In this document: piece after piece, positions 1-9,982 of the stretch
How positions within the stretch are numbered: position 1 is the stretch's first letter
Layout: the number at the start of each line of letters is the position of its first letter
Translations under genes and position numbers: made by a program
Notes under the pieces: generated by a model
The model's input: the letters and a program-made list of their open reading frames with translations, nothing else
Told to the model about the DNA's origin: nothing
Databases searched by the model: none
NCBI GenBank assembly: GCA_029931535.1
Contig: JAQPZY010001569.1
Span: forward strand, 2,327,001 to 2,391,000
Length of the DNA: 64,000 nt
Source: Margaritifera margaritifera
Taxonomy: Eukaryota; Mollusca; Bivalvia; Unionida; Margaritiferidae
Direction: 5' to 3'

Positions 1-33
1 TTAAATTAGTCATCAACGGAATTGACAACGACG

Positions 34-2094
34 TTAACTGGTAATTTTAAACGTTGCGGCATTGTTAGAAATTAATGCTCGAAAATCCGCTTTCTTAACA
101 TCAGCAAAAACTGTTTTGTATTTGTCAAACAATTTGGATTTATAACTTCGTAGTCGTCGGTCTTGTTCGTCATCGTATTCTTTTGTTGGTTTGTGATCTA
201 GTGTTTTTGAAAACGTTGCAATATCATTTATTTCACCGATATTACTCTCATGAAGGTCAATGAACTCTGTAGCTGCTTTTATAAAGTCGATGTTAATATT
301 ACTTGGAATAAAGTATTTTTGGAGTATTATATAAGCGGTTGCAAATCTTTCTTTTACACGTGGTTGATCTGATATCATGACATTATTTAAAACTGTTCTT
401 ACTTCACTGAGTTCATTAAAATTATACTTAAATTCTAAATCTAACAAGTTAAGATTTTTAACATTAATATCTTTATGGGTTAAATGATATACACCACGAA
501 AGTGTCTTTTAAAGAAAAAATTATGTTCTTCAACAGGAATATCTAGATCTCGTAATTCATCCCTGTACATAATTTTTTTGATATCTGTCCATGTTTTTAT
601 CCTGTGTAGGTCACTAACTATTATTTTATTTTCTAAATTTTTATTTGCAAGATAATAATTTCTAGCATCATTAAGATTATAATTAAAAATCGTAACCGAT
701 GATTCTTTAAAGTGATATGTGCCTCCTAGTCTATTATTTTCATAATCTAAAACTTTTCAGAAAAACCAAAGCGCAAAAATCGCATCGGTTAATTTGCTAA
801 GTTTATTATAGTGTTCGATAACCTCCTTGAATTCTAAAGTTGCTGCAGCGTTTTCAATTAAGTCTTTGAACTTTTTATTTGCAGGATTACTGAGAATATC
901 CCTGTATTTGACGAACAAAGAAGATCTTTTATCTTTTAAAATATTTTCCTGTTCTTCTGTAAGGGTTAATTTACCTTCAAACTCAAATGTTTCTGAGACC
1001 AGATTTATCTTATTTAAGTCAATGCCTTGATTTGATTCAATAAATTCAACAGCTGATCTTACAGCACCTACTGGTATAGTGTCAAGCACTAAGTATTTAC
1101 GTAATATTGCGTATGCTGCAGCGTAATCTCCTAGTATATTATCCTCAGACAAAAGCTTGTTTACTTTTAATTTTTCTTTTATTAGTTCACGTAAATCTTC
1201 GTACAGTGGTTCATCCATAAAGGCTTGTAATACCCGATTTTCATCTCCTTTGGTTATTATAATATTATATGTTTTTGAACTTTTATCAGGCTTCCAAGTT
1301 ATTTTTTCTTGTATTTCAGTAAAATCGCTTATTTCATCGTAAAAAGCCTTTTTTTCAGCATCTGTTGCCGGCTTTAATTTCTTTTAAATTGTTTCTACTG
1401 TATCAAATGCTATTTCTATATCTGTACCATCATATTTGTTTTTAAACCCTTTTGTTTTTGATGATACTAGTACGAAGTAACTTGTGGCCAACGCATGCGC
1501 ATCGTCAGGTTCATTGTGTACAACAAGAATTGTTTCAACGTCATGGTAATCAAATCCAAATTCTTTGAAAACATGTCGTTTACTAAAATTATTAAACGCT
1601 TTTACATTTCTTCCTGAACCTAGTCGTTTCTTTTCAAAAATATTATCTAAGCACTCCGTTCTGTTTTTGTGCTCTGTTTCTTTGTTTTTTTCCAATTTTA
1701 GTTTTTGTATTAATTTTGTTCTCATTATTGTAAAAGCATTATCTCTGGTAAGTTCTAAAATTACATCATGAAGGAAATTTTTAATTTGTTCCTCAAGCTT
1801 TTCCGTTTCCGCTGGAACACAAAATTTAACGAACATGTCATATCTATCCAGTAGTTCCTTCATCTGAGCCTTTCTCATAACAATAACTGATCTTAGGTTT
1901 GTAATATTATCATTGATCTCATCTAGATTGATTAACATATTTGCTAGATCACGAATAGCTGCTCTAGAAGTTATCTCTGGTTGTTTATTTGTTTGAGTAT
2001 TGAATTCAGGTTTAGTTAATTGTGAGTGGTCAAATTCAAATATTTTATTATAGAACTCGCGGCAAACTTCAACAATTTCTTTTGGAGCGGTCAT
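34..2094 (-). pseudogene. Unknown large Polinton protein (687 codons), two in-frame stops
   Basis: I do not recognise this protein. One reading frame runs from ATG at 2094 to TAA at 34-36, broken only by TAA at 1384-1386 and TGA at 757-759. Three separate proteins are unlikely, because frame and protein-like composition continue through both stops and the interstops lack good starts. It is charged, Lys/Glu/Asp-rich, with no evident signal peptide or membrane segment. Two stretches resemble each other: one centred on YAAAYAILRKY (about 1,090-1,120) and one on ATAYIILQKY (about 320-350). Both are followed by an EFI motif, a Ser-Leu-Phe-x-Lys-Tyr motif and a closing Asn-x-Ala-Ala-Thr, which suggests an internal duplication of about 150 residues. 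A palindromic TATATAAAC promoter motif lies 4 bp upstream of the start. A structural or host-interaction role is only a guess. Confidence 0.6.
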
Positions 2095-2097
2095 TTA

Positions 2098-2113
2098 CGT
2101 TTATATATAAACG
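2098..2113. promoter_or_regulatory. Palindromic promoter motif CGTTTATATATAAACG
   Basis: A perfect 16-bp palindrome sits between the stop of the fibre gene (2114) and the start of the next minus-strand gene (2094). The same CGTTTATATATAAAC core recurs at 6,985-6,999 upstream of the penton-like gene. Related TATAAAC cores precede several other start codons in the element. Inferred to be an element-encoded TATA-type promoter. Confidence 0.5.
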
Positions 2114-3502
2114 CTACATTGAATCATCCACTGTAAATATTTGCATTAGGGTTAGTCCAGGGTTTGTTAATTCTGCAGCAACCACAAATACCCTAAATAA
2201 CCAGTATTTATTGACTGTATTAGCTGCTGCTATATTAAAACTTTGCACAGAATTTGAAATGTAGTAGTTAGTTGCTGCGTGTAAGTCTGTCCAGTTGACA
2301 TCATCAGTTGAACCCTGTAACTTCCAGTTGTAAATTCACTCTGCACCACCTACGCGGCCACGAAGTTGAAGTTTCCAAACTGCTACACTTGCAGGACATT
2401 CAATCTTGATCCAGAAGTTTGTTGAAACACCATTGGTTGCCCATTCGTTTGAATTTACCGCAGACTGTAAATGTGAAGCAAATACATTGAAAGGAGCGTA
2501 ACCAGGATACGCTGACGATGATGATGCAATAAACCCAGTACGGTTTCCAGTGTTTCCTGATAGTGGAGGAATATATCCAACATTGTTTTTGATCCGGATG
2601 CTTCCAAGTACTCGTGAATCAACATAAGATTTGTTTGCGAGATCATCTGATGCTGTTGGTGCTGCTGCACACTTTATAACTGTGTTTGTTCCCATGATAA
2701 GATTTCCTGTCATTGTATCTCCGATTTTGTTTACAACTGCGCTACTGAGATTCAACAGAGACGAGTACGGAACAGCGTCACCTGGATTAATTGGCACTGG
2801 TAAGTTTTTTAGTATTCGGTTGTTCATGTCTAGTGTCCCTGTCATTATGCTGCCAGTTTTAAGTACAGCATTATCTTGCATATACTGGACGTTAACAGCG
2901 TTGTCAAGTGCCCATGACAAGTAAGTATTTATCCCATTTAGAACAAATCCACCCATGTTTAATGATCCGATCATTGTAGAACCTCTACGCGGCACATAGT
3001 CAGTGAACTTGGTTAGCATTTGGGCATAAGAAGTTGCATCACTTTGGTCGGTTGGTGGATAAGCTGTTGGTAGACCAGTTATTTTCGCATTGTTTGTCAT
3101 TGATAATGTTCCAGCCATTGTATCTCCTGCGCGATTAATGTACTGAGATGTAATGTCATCCACGTACGTTTTATTTACAAGATCAGTAGGTTGTGTAGGT
3201 AACGCCGATGACTTTATTTTATTTACGCCCATGTTAAGGTTTCCTTCCATTGTATCTCCAGCTTTTCTAACATGTGAATTATCGGATAATGTCAACTGGT
3301 TTAGACTGACTGCTTGTGATGGATCAATGTCTGCTGGTGGATAATCTGTTACCAAACCAGTAATTTTATTGCTTGACATGTTTAGTACTCCAACCATTGA
3401 ATCGCCTGATCGTTTTAAATAATTGGTAAGATCTGTGGGTTTACTAGTATCCGCTGTTGAAGTTGCTGAAATTGTTGTTCCAAATTTTGTATAATACGGC
3501 AT
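2114..3502 (-). pseudogene. Phage-like fibre protein with C-terminal discoidin-like domain, one in-frame TGA
   Basis: The frame opens at ATG 3502 and closes at TAG 2114-2116 (462 residues), with an in-frame TGA at 2336-2338. Six repeats of the form G-(D/S)-x-M-x-G-x-L-x-M start near residues 32, 82, 125, 175, 216 and 262. Each is followed by a hydrophobic turn, and several by DLxNKxYVD. This layout is typical of bacteriophage tail-fibre shafts. The last 120 residues, including the part after the TGA, have the Trp-rich pattern of an F5/8 type C (discoidin) galactose-binding fold: WKLQGSTDDVNW, then a YWLFRV strand. Inferred role is the trimeric receptor-binding fibre of the virion. The stop falls where this fold usually has Arg-Ile, so CGA to TGA decay is plausible. 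It is transcribed away from the ATPase gene across a shared spacer. Confidence 0.72.
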
Positions 3503-3625
3503 CGTCGTTTATTTAAAAGGTTTATACAATCAATTATGTAATAATCGTTTATAGTATCAACGTTGATAATATCAATGTTTATTTTTTATCAACGTTTATA
3601 CTATAAACAATTATAATAAACAACA
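3503..3625. promoter_or_regulatory. Divergent promoter spacer between fibre and ATPase genes
   Basis: This 123-bp spacer separates two start codons facing apart. It holds TGTATAAAC on the minus strand (around 3,520) and ACTATAAACAAT on the plus strand (around 3,600). A perfect 14-bp palindrome, TATCAACGTTGATA, lies at 3,555-3,568, with further ATCAACG copies near 3,588. Probably a bidirectional promoter. The palindrome recurs in other spacers of the element. Confidence 0.5.
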
Positions 3626-4282
3626 ATGCCAATAATAAATTTTGATTCAAAAGAAGTTATTACGAAAAAACATAATTGTGATTTACCTAACTGCCATTAT
3701 TTGATTGTTGGGAGAACTGGATCTGGTAAAACTAATCTTTTACTTGATCTTTTGCTGAATAACAAGCTGAACTACGATCGCTTCTACATTTATACGGTTA
3801 ATCCACAACAAGATAAGTACAATACCTTAAGCGAGTACAATGAGCCGCTTAAGGAAGCAATGGGTTCCACCGATGACATCTTTATTATAAAATATCCTGA
3901 GGACGTTATTCCGATTACTTAACTTGACGCTGATGAAAATAAAATTATTGTCTTTGATGATATTCCGCTTGAGCATGATGAAATTGAAAAAATTAAGTCC
4001 TACTTTTCGCTGTCAAGAAATAAACGTTGTAATTCAATTTTTTTGGCTCAGGGCTTTTTTAACGTAAATAAATTTATTAGACGTAATACTAGTTGCTTTA
4101 TACTTTTTAACGGCCTTGACAACACTGATATTGAAAAAATTGCACATGACTTCTGCGGTGCTATTTCCAAGGAAGAGTTTATTAAGAATTACCATGAGGC
4201 GACTAATGGACTCCACAAGTTTTTTATATTTGATCGAATAACAACAGATGCTAATAAGATGTTTCGTAGCTGTTTAGATTAA
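3626..4282 (+). pseudogene. FtsK/HerA (A32-like) genome-packaging ATPase, one in-frame TAA
   Basis: The 218-residue length is normal for Polinton and adintovirus packaging ATPases. Walker A is GRTGSGKTNL near residue 28. Walker B is IIVFDD, about 10 residues after the stop. A downstream FLAQGFF segment and a SRNKRCN stretch match the sensor region of A32-like ATPases. The enzyme would pump the element's DNA into capsids at a portal-like vertex. TAA at 3920-3922 separates Walker A from Walker B, so this copy cannot make a complete enzyme without readthrough. The frame on both sides is otherwise intact to the TAA at 4280-4282. Confidence 0.9.
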
Positions 4283-4330
4283 CATTGGAATTGATTTTAT
4301 CAGCAGTGATATTATCACTGTTAACAAGGA

Positions 4331-4356
4331 TTATTGTATAAACGATTGTATAAAAA
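4331..4356 (+). promoter_or_regulatory. TATAAAC-type promoter upstream of coiled-coil gene
   Basis: TTGTATAAACGATTGTATAA ends a few bases before the ATG at 4357. It is a doubled copy of the TATAAAC motif found upstream of other genes in this element. Confidence 0.45.
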
Positions 4357-5195
4357 ATGCCCGTTGATAAAAAAGTACTTGAGGGATTAATTCAAGCTAG
4401 GCAACGAAATAAGAAATTAATACAAGAATCAACCATTGGAAGGGCACGAACCGAAGAAGAACTAAAAGAAATTTTTAAACCTATTACTAGCGCTGTTACA
4501 ACTTCTCAAGAAGCTCAAACAGCTGCAAATGTTGACGTAACAACTAGACTTCAACATATTTTAAATCGAGAATTAGGTACACAAGACCTATTGGCTGGCA
4601 TTGAAGCAACGTTAGGTAAGCAAATTCAGGAAGCTAAAGAAGAAACCTTAGCAGAAATGTTCACAAAACAAGATTTTGCAACTATGCTAAAGAGACATAA
4701 ATCTGAATTACAGGATATTGAAGCTAAAAAACAAACAGAAACAGATAAAACAAAGAGACAAGAACTTGAAACTATTCATGAGGCTAAAAAAGCACAAATA
4801 ATGGAACTTGAGGAAAAACAGCAAGAGAAAGAGCGAGAACAAACTTATCAGCGTTTAAAAAAGCTTTTTGCAAATAAACAAGTTGAAAATGTTACTCCGC
4901 CTGTTAATGTTATGCCCCCTAATCAAGCTGCGCGGTTAATAAGAAATGTTATCGAAGCTTCCAACAGTAAAAATGATATTCTTCAGGATTTACCTGATGA
5001 TACAGTCCTACCCACTTATATCGACATCACTTATGTCGACAAGCCGCCTATGTCGACAAAAAAGCAAAGTCCCGGTCCCTTGGTCTACTATTACTACCAA
5101 ATTTGTCATGCTTATGTCAACGTCGAGATAAAAAATAAACATACATGTCGACAGAAGCCCTTGGTCCCAGCTTAAATAAATCCTTTGTTTTCTAA

Positions 5196-5335
5196 TCATT
5201 TATGTCGACAAGCTGCCAGTTCCGACCGATACTTTGTTCACCAATTAGTTGATCTTGCCGCTGGGTCATTTATGTCGACAAGCGGCCAGTTCTGACCTGT
5301 ACTTTGTTCAACAATTAGTTGATCTTGCCGCCACG
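5196..5335. repeat. Two tandem 70-bp copies inside the Tigger-like element
   Basis: The block starting TCATTTATGTCGACAAG at 5196 is repeated at 5266 with a few substitutions, including the shared TTAGTTGATCTTGCCGC segment. It overlaps the subterminal GTCGACA motifs and may be a duplicated transposase-binding region. Confidence 0.75.
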
Positions 5336-5602
5336 CTTTACTGTCTCGGTGGATTAAAAAACAGGCTTTTGTTTGGTCCTATAAAGTTGGCCTCTCGCGG
5401 CGACTTAAATAACACGTACCCTTCATCAAAGCAAGCCGGTTACAATATTCAATAAAAACAATCCACCCTTCATTAAAAAAAAAAAATCATCACCAAACTT
5501 GAATAAAAGCAATGAAATCTGATCGATTGTTGCATTTTCCAAAGTGATTGGTGATTAAAACAAGTTTAATGTGCTGTGAAAGTTTCCTTTTTAACTTTAT
5601 TT

Positions 5603-5965
5603 ATGTTTACGATGGTTACCAACGGCAGCGTAAAACGCAGATTAAATTTACAGTTTCTGGAAACTAAATGTCTGGCTGTTAAGGAAGTTGAAAGTGGGGC
5701 ATCTCGCAAAGATGTCTGTGAAAACTTTTCACTTAAACATAACACCCTGTCAGGATGGATGATAAACCAACAAGTTGTTCTCCACCTTATTTTTTTTACT
5801 GGTGGTGGACCAGTAAAAAAAAAAAAAAAAAAAAAAAGGAGGAGAACAACTTGTTTGTCTAGATGGATGAAAGCTGACGAGTCTATAAAGAAAGGCTACG
5901 ATGAAGGTAAATTAATCATATCAGCCGCATATCTCTTGTTCAATTTTATGTACTTTTCACGATGA
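5603..5965 (+). pseudogene. CENP-B/pogo-type helix-turn-helix transposase remnant
   Basis: From the ATG at 5603, the first 45 residues (KRRLNLQFLETKCLAVKEVE, then GASRKDVCENFSLKHNTLSGW) fit the N-terminal helix-turn-helix of CENP-B-like Tigger transposases: a charged first helix, a middle RKDVCENF helix and a serine-tryptophan recognition turn. The frame then runs through an inverted-repeat palindrome with a 21-base A run and ends at 5965. The catalytic DDE domain is absent. It matches its carrier, whose ends have pogo-type repeats. Confidence 0.6.
5769..5855. repeat. 87-bp imperfect palindrome in transposase remnant
   Basis: AACAAGTTGTTCTCC at 5769 is mirrored by GGAGAACAACTTGTT ending at 5855. 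Inside it, ACTGGT and ACCAGT flank a 5-base loop, and a T-run (left) faces a longer A-run (right). It could form a hairpin and looks like an inverted duplication within the coding remnant. Confidence 0.85.
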
Positions 5966-6984
5966 CTTCCGTAAATAAATACATGTTATCATTTCCCTGT
6001 GAATAGCCCCCATCCCCTTGGTAGCCTCGGTAAGATGGGAACATTGTTTCAGGCTGACCAAAATCTAGGCCAATTTAAGTACATCTACATGTACTTTGTA
6101 GCATGTAAATAACAACTATGCAACCTTGAGCTACTGGCAACAATGATTATCGTAGTGAATTGTGAAGACGTGTTAGATCAAATGAGGACAACCATTTTTT
6201 TATACATGTATTTCCTATCAGGATGTGACCGATGCATACATTTTCTAACATGATACCCGTACACGAATTCATGGATTTTTCATATACATGCACTTAATGC
6301 ATTGTGGATTTTATTACACAAAGGTAACCAAAATGTAATTTGTCAATATAGACTTGTATTTCACGCTGGTTTTGTCTATATGTACTCAAAATTTCCATTG
6401 TTTGTTTTCTCAAAGTGTAAATCCGGCTTACTGACGACAGGTCACCCCCCCACACACACACACACACTTATCTCGACATCCGCTTATGTCGACAATATTT
6501 CCTCGGGCCCGAGGATGTCGACATAAACGGGTAGGACTGTACTGTGCTTGATCGTATGATTCCCGATGACATCCATAAAATAATTGAAATTGTGAGAAAA
6601 CATAATCCAAAAATAGGTAGAACAAAAAAGGTTTCAAAAGTAGTACTTGGTCAGCACAGCGATTACTTAACATGGCTTAATAAAAAATACAAAGAAGCAT
6701 ATATCAGTTATCATAAAGATGCAGAAATAGTTGAGAAAACAGGAACTGGAATAAAAGTGTTCTCATCCCCATCTGAGGTTTTTGACAGCTTTATGTTAAT
6801 TATCTCATCGAAACAAGCTGGAAACACTGGTGTAGAAATTGACAACGAAATTACTGAGATGTTGGATTACTTTCGGTCAAATAACCTTATCACCACAGAT
6901 GAATTCCAAATTCTCAGCAGGGATTTAATCGACGCTGACTAAGTCAAGGTCGTTGACAAGGACTAAGTTAACGATCGATCAATG

Positions 6985-6999
6985 CGTTTATATATAAAC
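6985..6999 (+). promoter_or_regulatory. CGTTTATATATAAAC promoter motif for penton-like gene
   Basis: This copy lies 18 bp before the ATG at 7017 and repeats the palindromic motif at 2,098-2,113 over 15 bases. It follows the end of the coiled-coil gene by about 40 bp. Confidence 0.5.
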
Positions 7000-7016
7000 A
7001 CTTATATACTTACACG

Positions 7017-7757
7017 ATGAACGAAGAAACGTTTTTTCTTGATTCGTCTCAGACTAAAGACAATAGCGCAAATTTTACTGTATCATTTAATCCGCCAGTT
7101 ATTCTTGATCCAATCCGTAAATACCGAATTGGACTTATTTCAGCTACTATGTGGAACAGTTTTTTTAATATCAAAGGTGGTGTAAACAACAATTTCGTAT
7201 ATAGGTTAAATAATGCATCGCCCTGGGTGACTAAAACAATTACACCTGGAGCATATAATTTACTTGGTATCAACCGTGTTATTACAACAGTATTTGGATT
7301 AGCTGACTGCACCATTGAAGCAAATTATAATACATTACGTGCTCAAATAACACTTAAAAACGGGTTTGCTGTTGATTTTGGAGCACCGCTTTCACTTCCG
7401 GGTTTGCTAGGATTTGAACAAAAACAGTATAGCGCAGGTGTAAATGCCAGTGTTTCTTTTGAGGGTGAAAAACCTGTGAACATCACTGATGTTAATTCCA
7501 TCCTGATCGACTGCAGTATTGCAAATGGATCGTATTCAGCATCTGGATCACGTAATCGATCGATCTATAGTTTTTCACTTGATGTCCCGCCTGGATCATT
7601 AATTCAGGTTAGTCCTAAGCAAATTATTTATTACCCGATTAACATTGAATCGCAGATAAATTCGGTCACAATGAAGCTAACAGATCAAACTGGACGCCAA
7701 CTAGATCTTAATAATGAAATAGTAACGTATTATTTACACTTGATCGAACAGGGTTGA
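7017..7757 (+). CDS. Penton-like minor capsid protein (single jelly roll)
   Basis: This 246-residue gene is intact. The start MNEETFFLDSSQ is followed by a first strand pair (ANFTVSFNPPVILD), then KYRIGLISATMWNSFFN and a chain of beta-strand-like segments ending IVTYYLHL. This pattern and length match the Polinton/adintovirus minor capsid (penton) protein, which occupies five-fold vertices of the icosahedral virion. It lies between the coiled-coil gene and a small capsid-type gene in the morphogenesis cluster, downstream of a TATATAAAC motif. Assignment rests on pattern and context; a structure prediction would settle it. Confidence 0.78.
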   Translation: MNEETFFLDSSQTKDNSANFTVSFNPPVILDPIRKYRIGLISATMWNSFFNIKGGVNNNFVYRLNNASPWVTKTITPGAYNLLGINRVITTVFGLADCTIEANYNTLRAQITLKNGFAVDFGAPLSLPGLLGFEQKQYSAGVNASVSFEGEKPVNITDVNSILIDCSIANGSYSASGSRNRSIYSFSLDVPPGSLIQVSPKQIIYYPINIESQINSVTMKLTDQTGRQLDLNNEIVTYYLHLIEQG

Positions 7758-7880
7758 CTTTTATCAACGTTGATTTTATCAACGCGACGTTGTCATCATC
7801 GTTGCCATAGACAATGCCGACAACGCAAGTGTGAATGTAACAAGGATTATTACATAATTGATTATATAACATTATTAATA
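7758..7880. promoter_or_regulatory. Spacer with ATCAACGTTGAT palindrome and TATA-like box
   Basis: ATCAACGTTGAT at 7,763-7,774 directly follows the penton-like stop and is followed by another ATCAACG. Further downstream an AT-rich ATTGATTATATAACATT box precedes the ATG at 7881. The layout (palindrome after one gene, TATA-like box before the next) recurs at other junctions of the element. Confidence 0.4.
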
Positions 7881-8330
7881 ATGGCAATGGAATCATCAAT
7901 GTTTTCAACATCAGCAATGAGCAATAGAAGAAAAATATATCGTCCACACACAATTGGCGGAAGCTAACTTGGAAACATTTTTTCAAAGATAGTTCAACAT
8001 GGGCCTGGAATTGCTACAAAATTAGCACCAGTGGTATTTAAAGCACTTGAATCAGCTGCAACAGCATCGGCGAGTAAAATTGGTGACGCTGCCGGCAACT
8101 TAATTGCTGATAAGTTTTTTACAACAAAACCAAAACCACCACCACTAGACAAAGCACTGATTAGGGAAATAGCACCATCACCAGAAGCAGCACGAGCAAT
8201 GATCAAAACAGCAAAAAAATTATTGTCCAATGATAGTGAGCGAATTATTAAATCGCTGGGCGATAAAATTTCCATCACTAATAGACCCGTCAGTAGTGCC
8301 TTTGACACCGCTGATATTGCTGCATTTTAA
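7881..8330 (+). pseudogene. Small Ala/Lys-rich capsid-type protein, one in-frame TAA
   Basis: A 150-codon frame from ATG 7881 to TAA 8328-8330 carries an in-frame TAA at 7965-7967 after residue 28. The N terminus is Ser/Met/Arg-rich. The rest is amphipathic and Ala-rich (VFKALESAATASASKIGDAA), then has a proline-rich KPKPPP linker and two Lys/Ala helices. Position between penton-like and major capsid genes, size and composition suggest a minor virion protein comparable to adenovirus pVI/pX-type components. No specific family was recognised. Confidence 0.55.
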
Positions 8331-8370
8331 CGTTGTTGTTTTTTATTAACGTTGGTTTTTATCAAAGCAA

Positions 8371-8393
8371 TATTATATAAACAATATTATATA
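8371..8393 (+). promoter_or_regulatory. Promoter motif upstream of major capsid gene
   Basis: TATTATATAAACAATATTAT lies immediately before the ATG at 8394 and contains the shared TATATAAAC core. The spacer before it holds CGTTG and ATTAACG motifs. Confidence 0.5.
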
Positions 8394-9945
8394 ATGGCAT
8401 CAACAAGCATTTATTTTAATATTGATGAGCCGTACATGATTGATAACACTGCTGTAGAATTTGAGTACACTGAGTACATTGAAGGTATCAATGACATGAA
8501 CATAAACACTGAAAGAAAAATAAGCACCAGAGATGAAGACGTTTGGTTGTTACCTCATAAAGCATATATTGAGATTCGTGGAAATTTAAGGACATCTGCT
8601 AATGCTGCAAACACGTTTCCTGCAGGTAATAATATTACACTACAAAACAATGGATTAGGTTTATTTAAAAATGCTCATTACCAGCTTAACAATCAAACAA
8701 TTGAGGACATACAAGATAATTTACCAATCGCAAGTACTATTTCAAATATTTTGTCATTTAGTGAAGATTACTCAAGATCAACTGCGACAAATATGTTTTG
8801 GTTTAAGGACACTGGGGCAGGTACTTCCCAGGCTATTGAATTTCCGTATTTTACTGTTGCAGCAGCAGGTGCTAACGATGGTGCAACTCTTGTTATTATG
8901 AGAGATAAAATAAATGAAATTGCGCCTTTTTATGGAACCGAACCAGCGGCTGCGGCTGATGCTTTAAATGCAGTACGTATTGTTATTAATAGGGTTGCAG
9001 TTATTCTTGGTATTACCGCTCTTGATGTAGGAGCAGTAACCGCGGATGTGTTAACTCATCTTAACAATGTTGTTAATAGAGCTAAAAAAAAGCCTGTCGT
9101 TCAACGAAGGGTTTTACAAAAGAAGATCTCTGACTGATGCTGGAGCACAGATCACAATGTTACTTCCATTAAGCGCAATATTTGGGTTCTGCCACGATGT
9201 TAACAAAGTTTTCAGAGGTATAAAACACACCGTAATTTTCAACAGAAATACTGAAAATAATATTATTTTTAAAGCTGACGGTATTGATGATGGACAGTTT
9301 GTTATTAGCAATCTTTCACTTTGGATGCCAAAAATAATTCCGTCACTGACAAAACAACTTGAGCTTGAAAACAAATTAGAGGCGTTCACAAAGAAAATTC
9401 ATTTCGAGCAAAAAAAGATATATTCGCTGACAATAACCCGAGGACAAAGTTATACATGGAGAATAACATCAGCTCAATCAGAACAGCTACCACGCCATAT
9501 ATTTATAGTATTTCAAACCACTGCAAGGTATACTGGCAATCAAACTGTTAACAAGCGTATATTTGATAATATGAGAGTTACAAGTATAACTGCTAGAATA
9601 AATTCCCGACAATATCCAGAAAAAGAGTTAGTTTGTGATTTTAATGCAGCGACGAGAAACGTTTAAAGAGTATATATGTCACTGATCGAAGCGATGCAAA
9701 AATATCTTGATACGGACACTGGTAGTCAAATATCAATTGAGGAATTTAGAACATTGTACCCAATATTTCATTTTGATGTTAGTAAACATGCTGAAAGGCT
9801 ATCATTATCAATGGCCGATAGTGAGATAACATGGAAGCTTGCAAATGATCCACTTGTGGGATATCAAGCATTTGCATTTGTAACATCCGATAGATACCTA
9901 ACTCTTGATGTACTTAAAGGAAAGATGACAGTAACCGTTATTTAA
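8394..9945 (+). pseudogene. Major capsid protein (double jelly roll), one frame break and one in-frame TAA
   Basis: The protein starts MASTSIYFNIDEPYMIDN. It has typical Polinton MCP segments: an early LLPHKAYIEIRGNL strand, FKNAHYQLNNQTIED, then after the frame break LSFNEGFYKRR, LLPLSAIFGFC, FRGIKHTVIFNRN, RHIFIVFQT and finally LYPIFHFDVSKHAERL. The reading frame changes at an A8 run (9,084-9,091). A TAA at 9664-9666 then separates the last 93 codons, which continue in the same frame to 9945. Total length is about 516 residues, right for a double jelly-roll MCP forming the capsid hexons. The last segment (from 9676) might be taken for a separate gene, but the shared frame and 9-bp gap argue for one. 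Neither lesion is compatible with a full capsid protein. Confidence 0.85.
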
Positions 9946-9982
9946 CAGTTACACAATTTTATAAAAACATTGCTTATATACG

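Larger units (their letters stand above)
5003..6539. mobile_element. Tigger/pogo-like DNA transposon, 1,537 bp, inserted in Polinton gene
   Basis: Terminal inverted repeats begin CAGTCCTACCC at 5003 and end GGGTAGGACTG at 6539, each flanked by TA, the pogo/Tc1-mariner target duplication. The inverted similarity continues inward as a TTATRTCGACA block, and TATGTCGAC/GTCGACATA motifs recur at both subterminal regions. The inside keeps a CENP-B-type helix-turn-helix start but no DDE catalytic domain, so it is a deleted, non-autonomous copy. A (CA)n stretch lies near 6,450. Confidence 0.88.
4357..6942 (+). pseudogene. Coiled-coil Polinton protein, split by a Tigger-like insertion
   Basis: I do not recognise the family. 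The 5' part (4357-5002) is extremely Glu/Lys/Gln-rich, with a long predicted coiled coil at about residues 85-170 (AKKQTETDKTKRQELETIHE type). The 3' part (6542-6942) is more globular, with motifs such as DYLTWLNKKYKEAY and ends in DLIDAD. The two parts are separated by a 1,537-bp element flanked by TA at 5001-5002 and 6540-6541. Ignoring the element and one TA, the two parts are in the same frame and total 348 residues, so this was one gene between the ATPase and the penton-like gene. Position suggests a capsid-associated or scaffold role, but that is inference. The insertion ends translation inside the element. Confidence 0.75.

Noticed and set aside
9676..9945. Separate small gene after the major capsid gene
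   Set aside because: It is in the same frame as the capsid gene and separated only by one TAA and 9 bp, and its motifs fit the end of a capsid protein.
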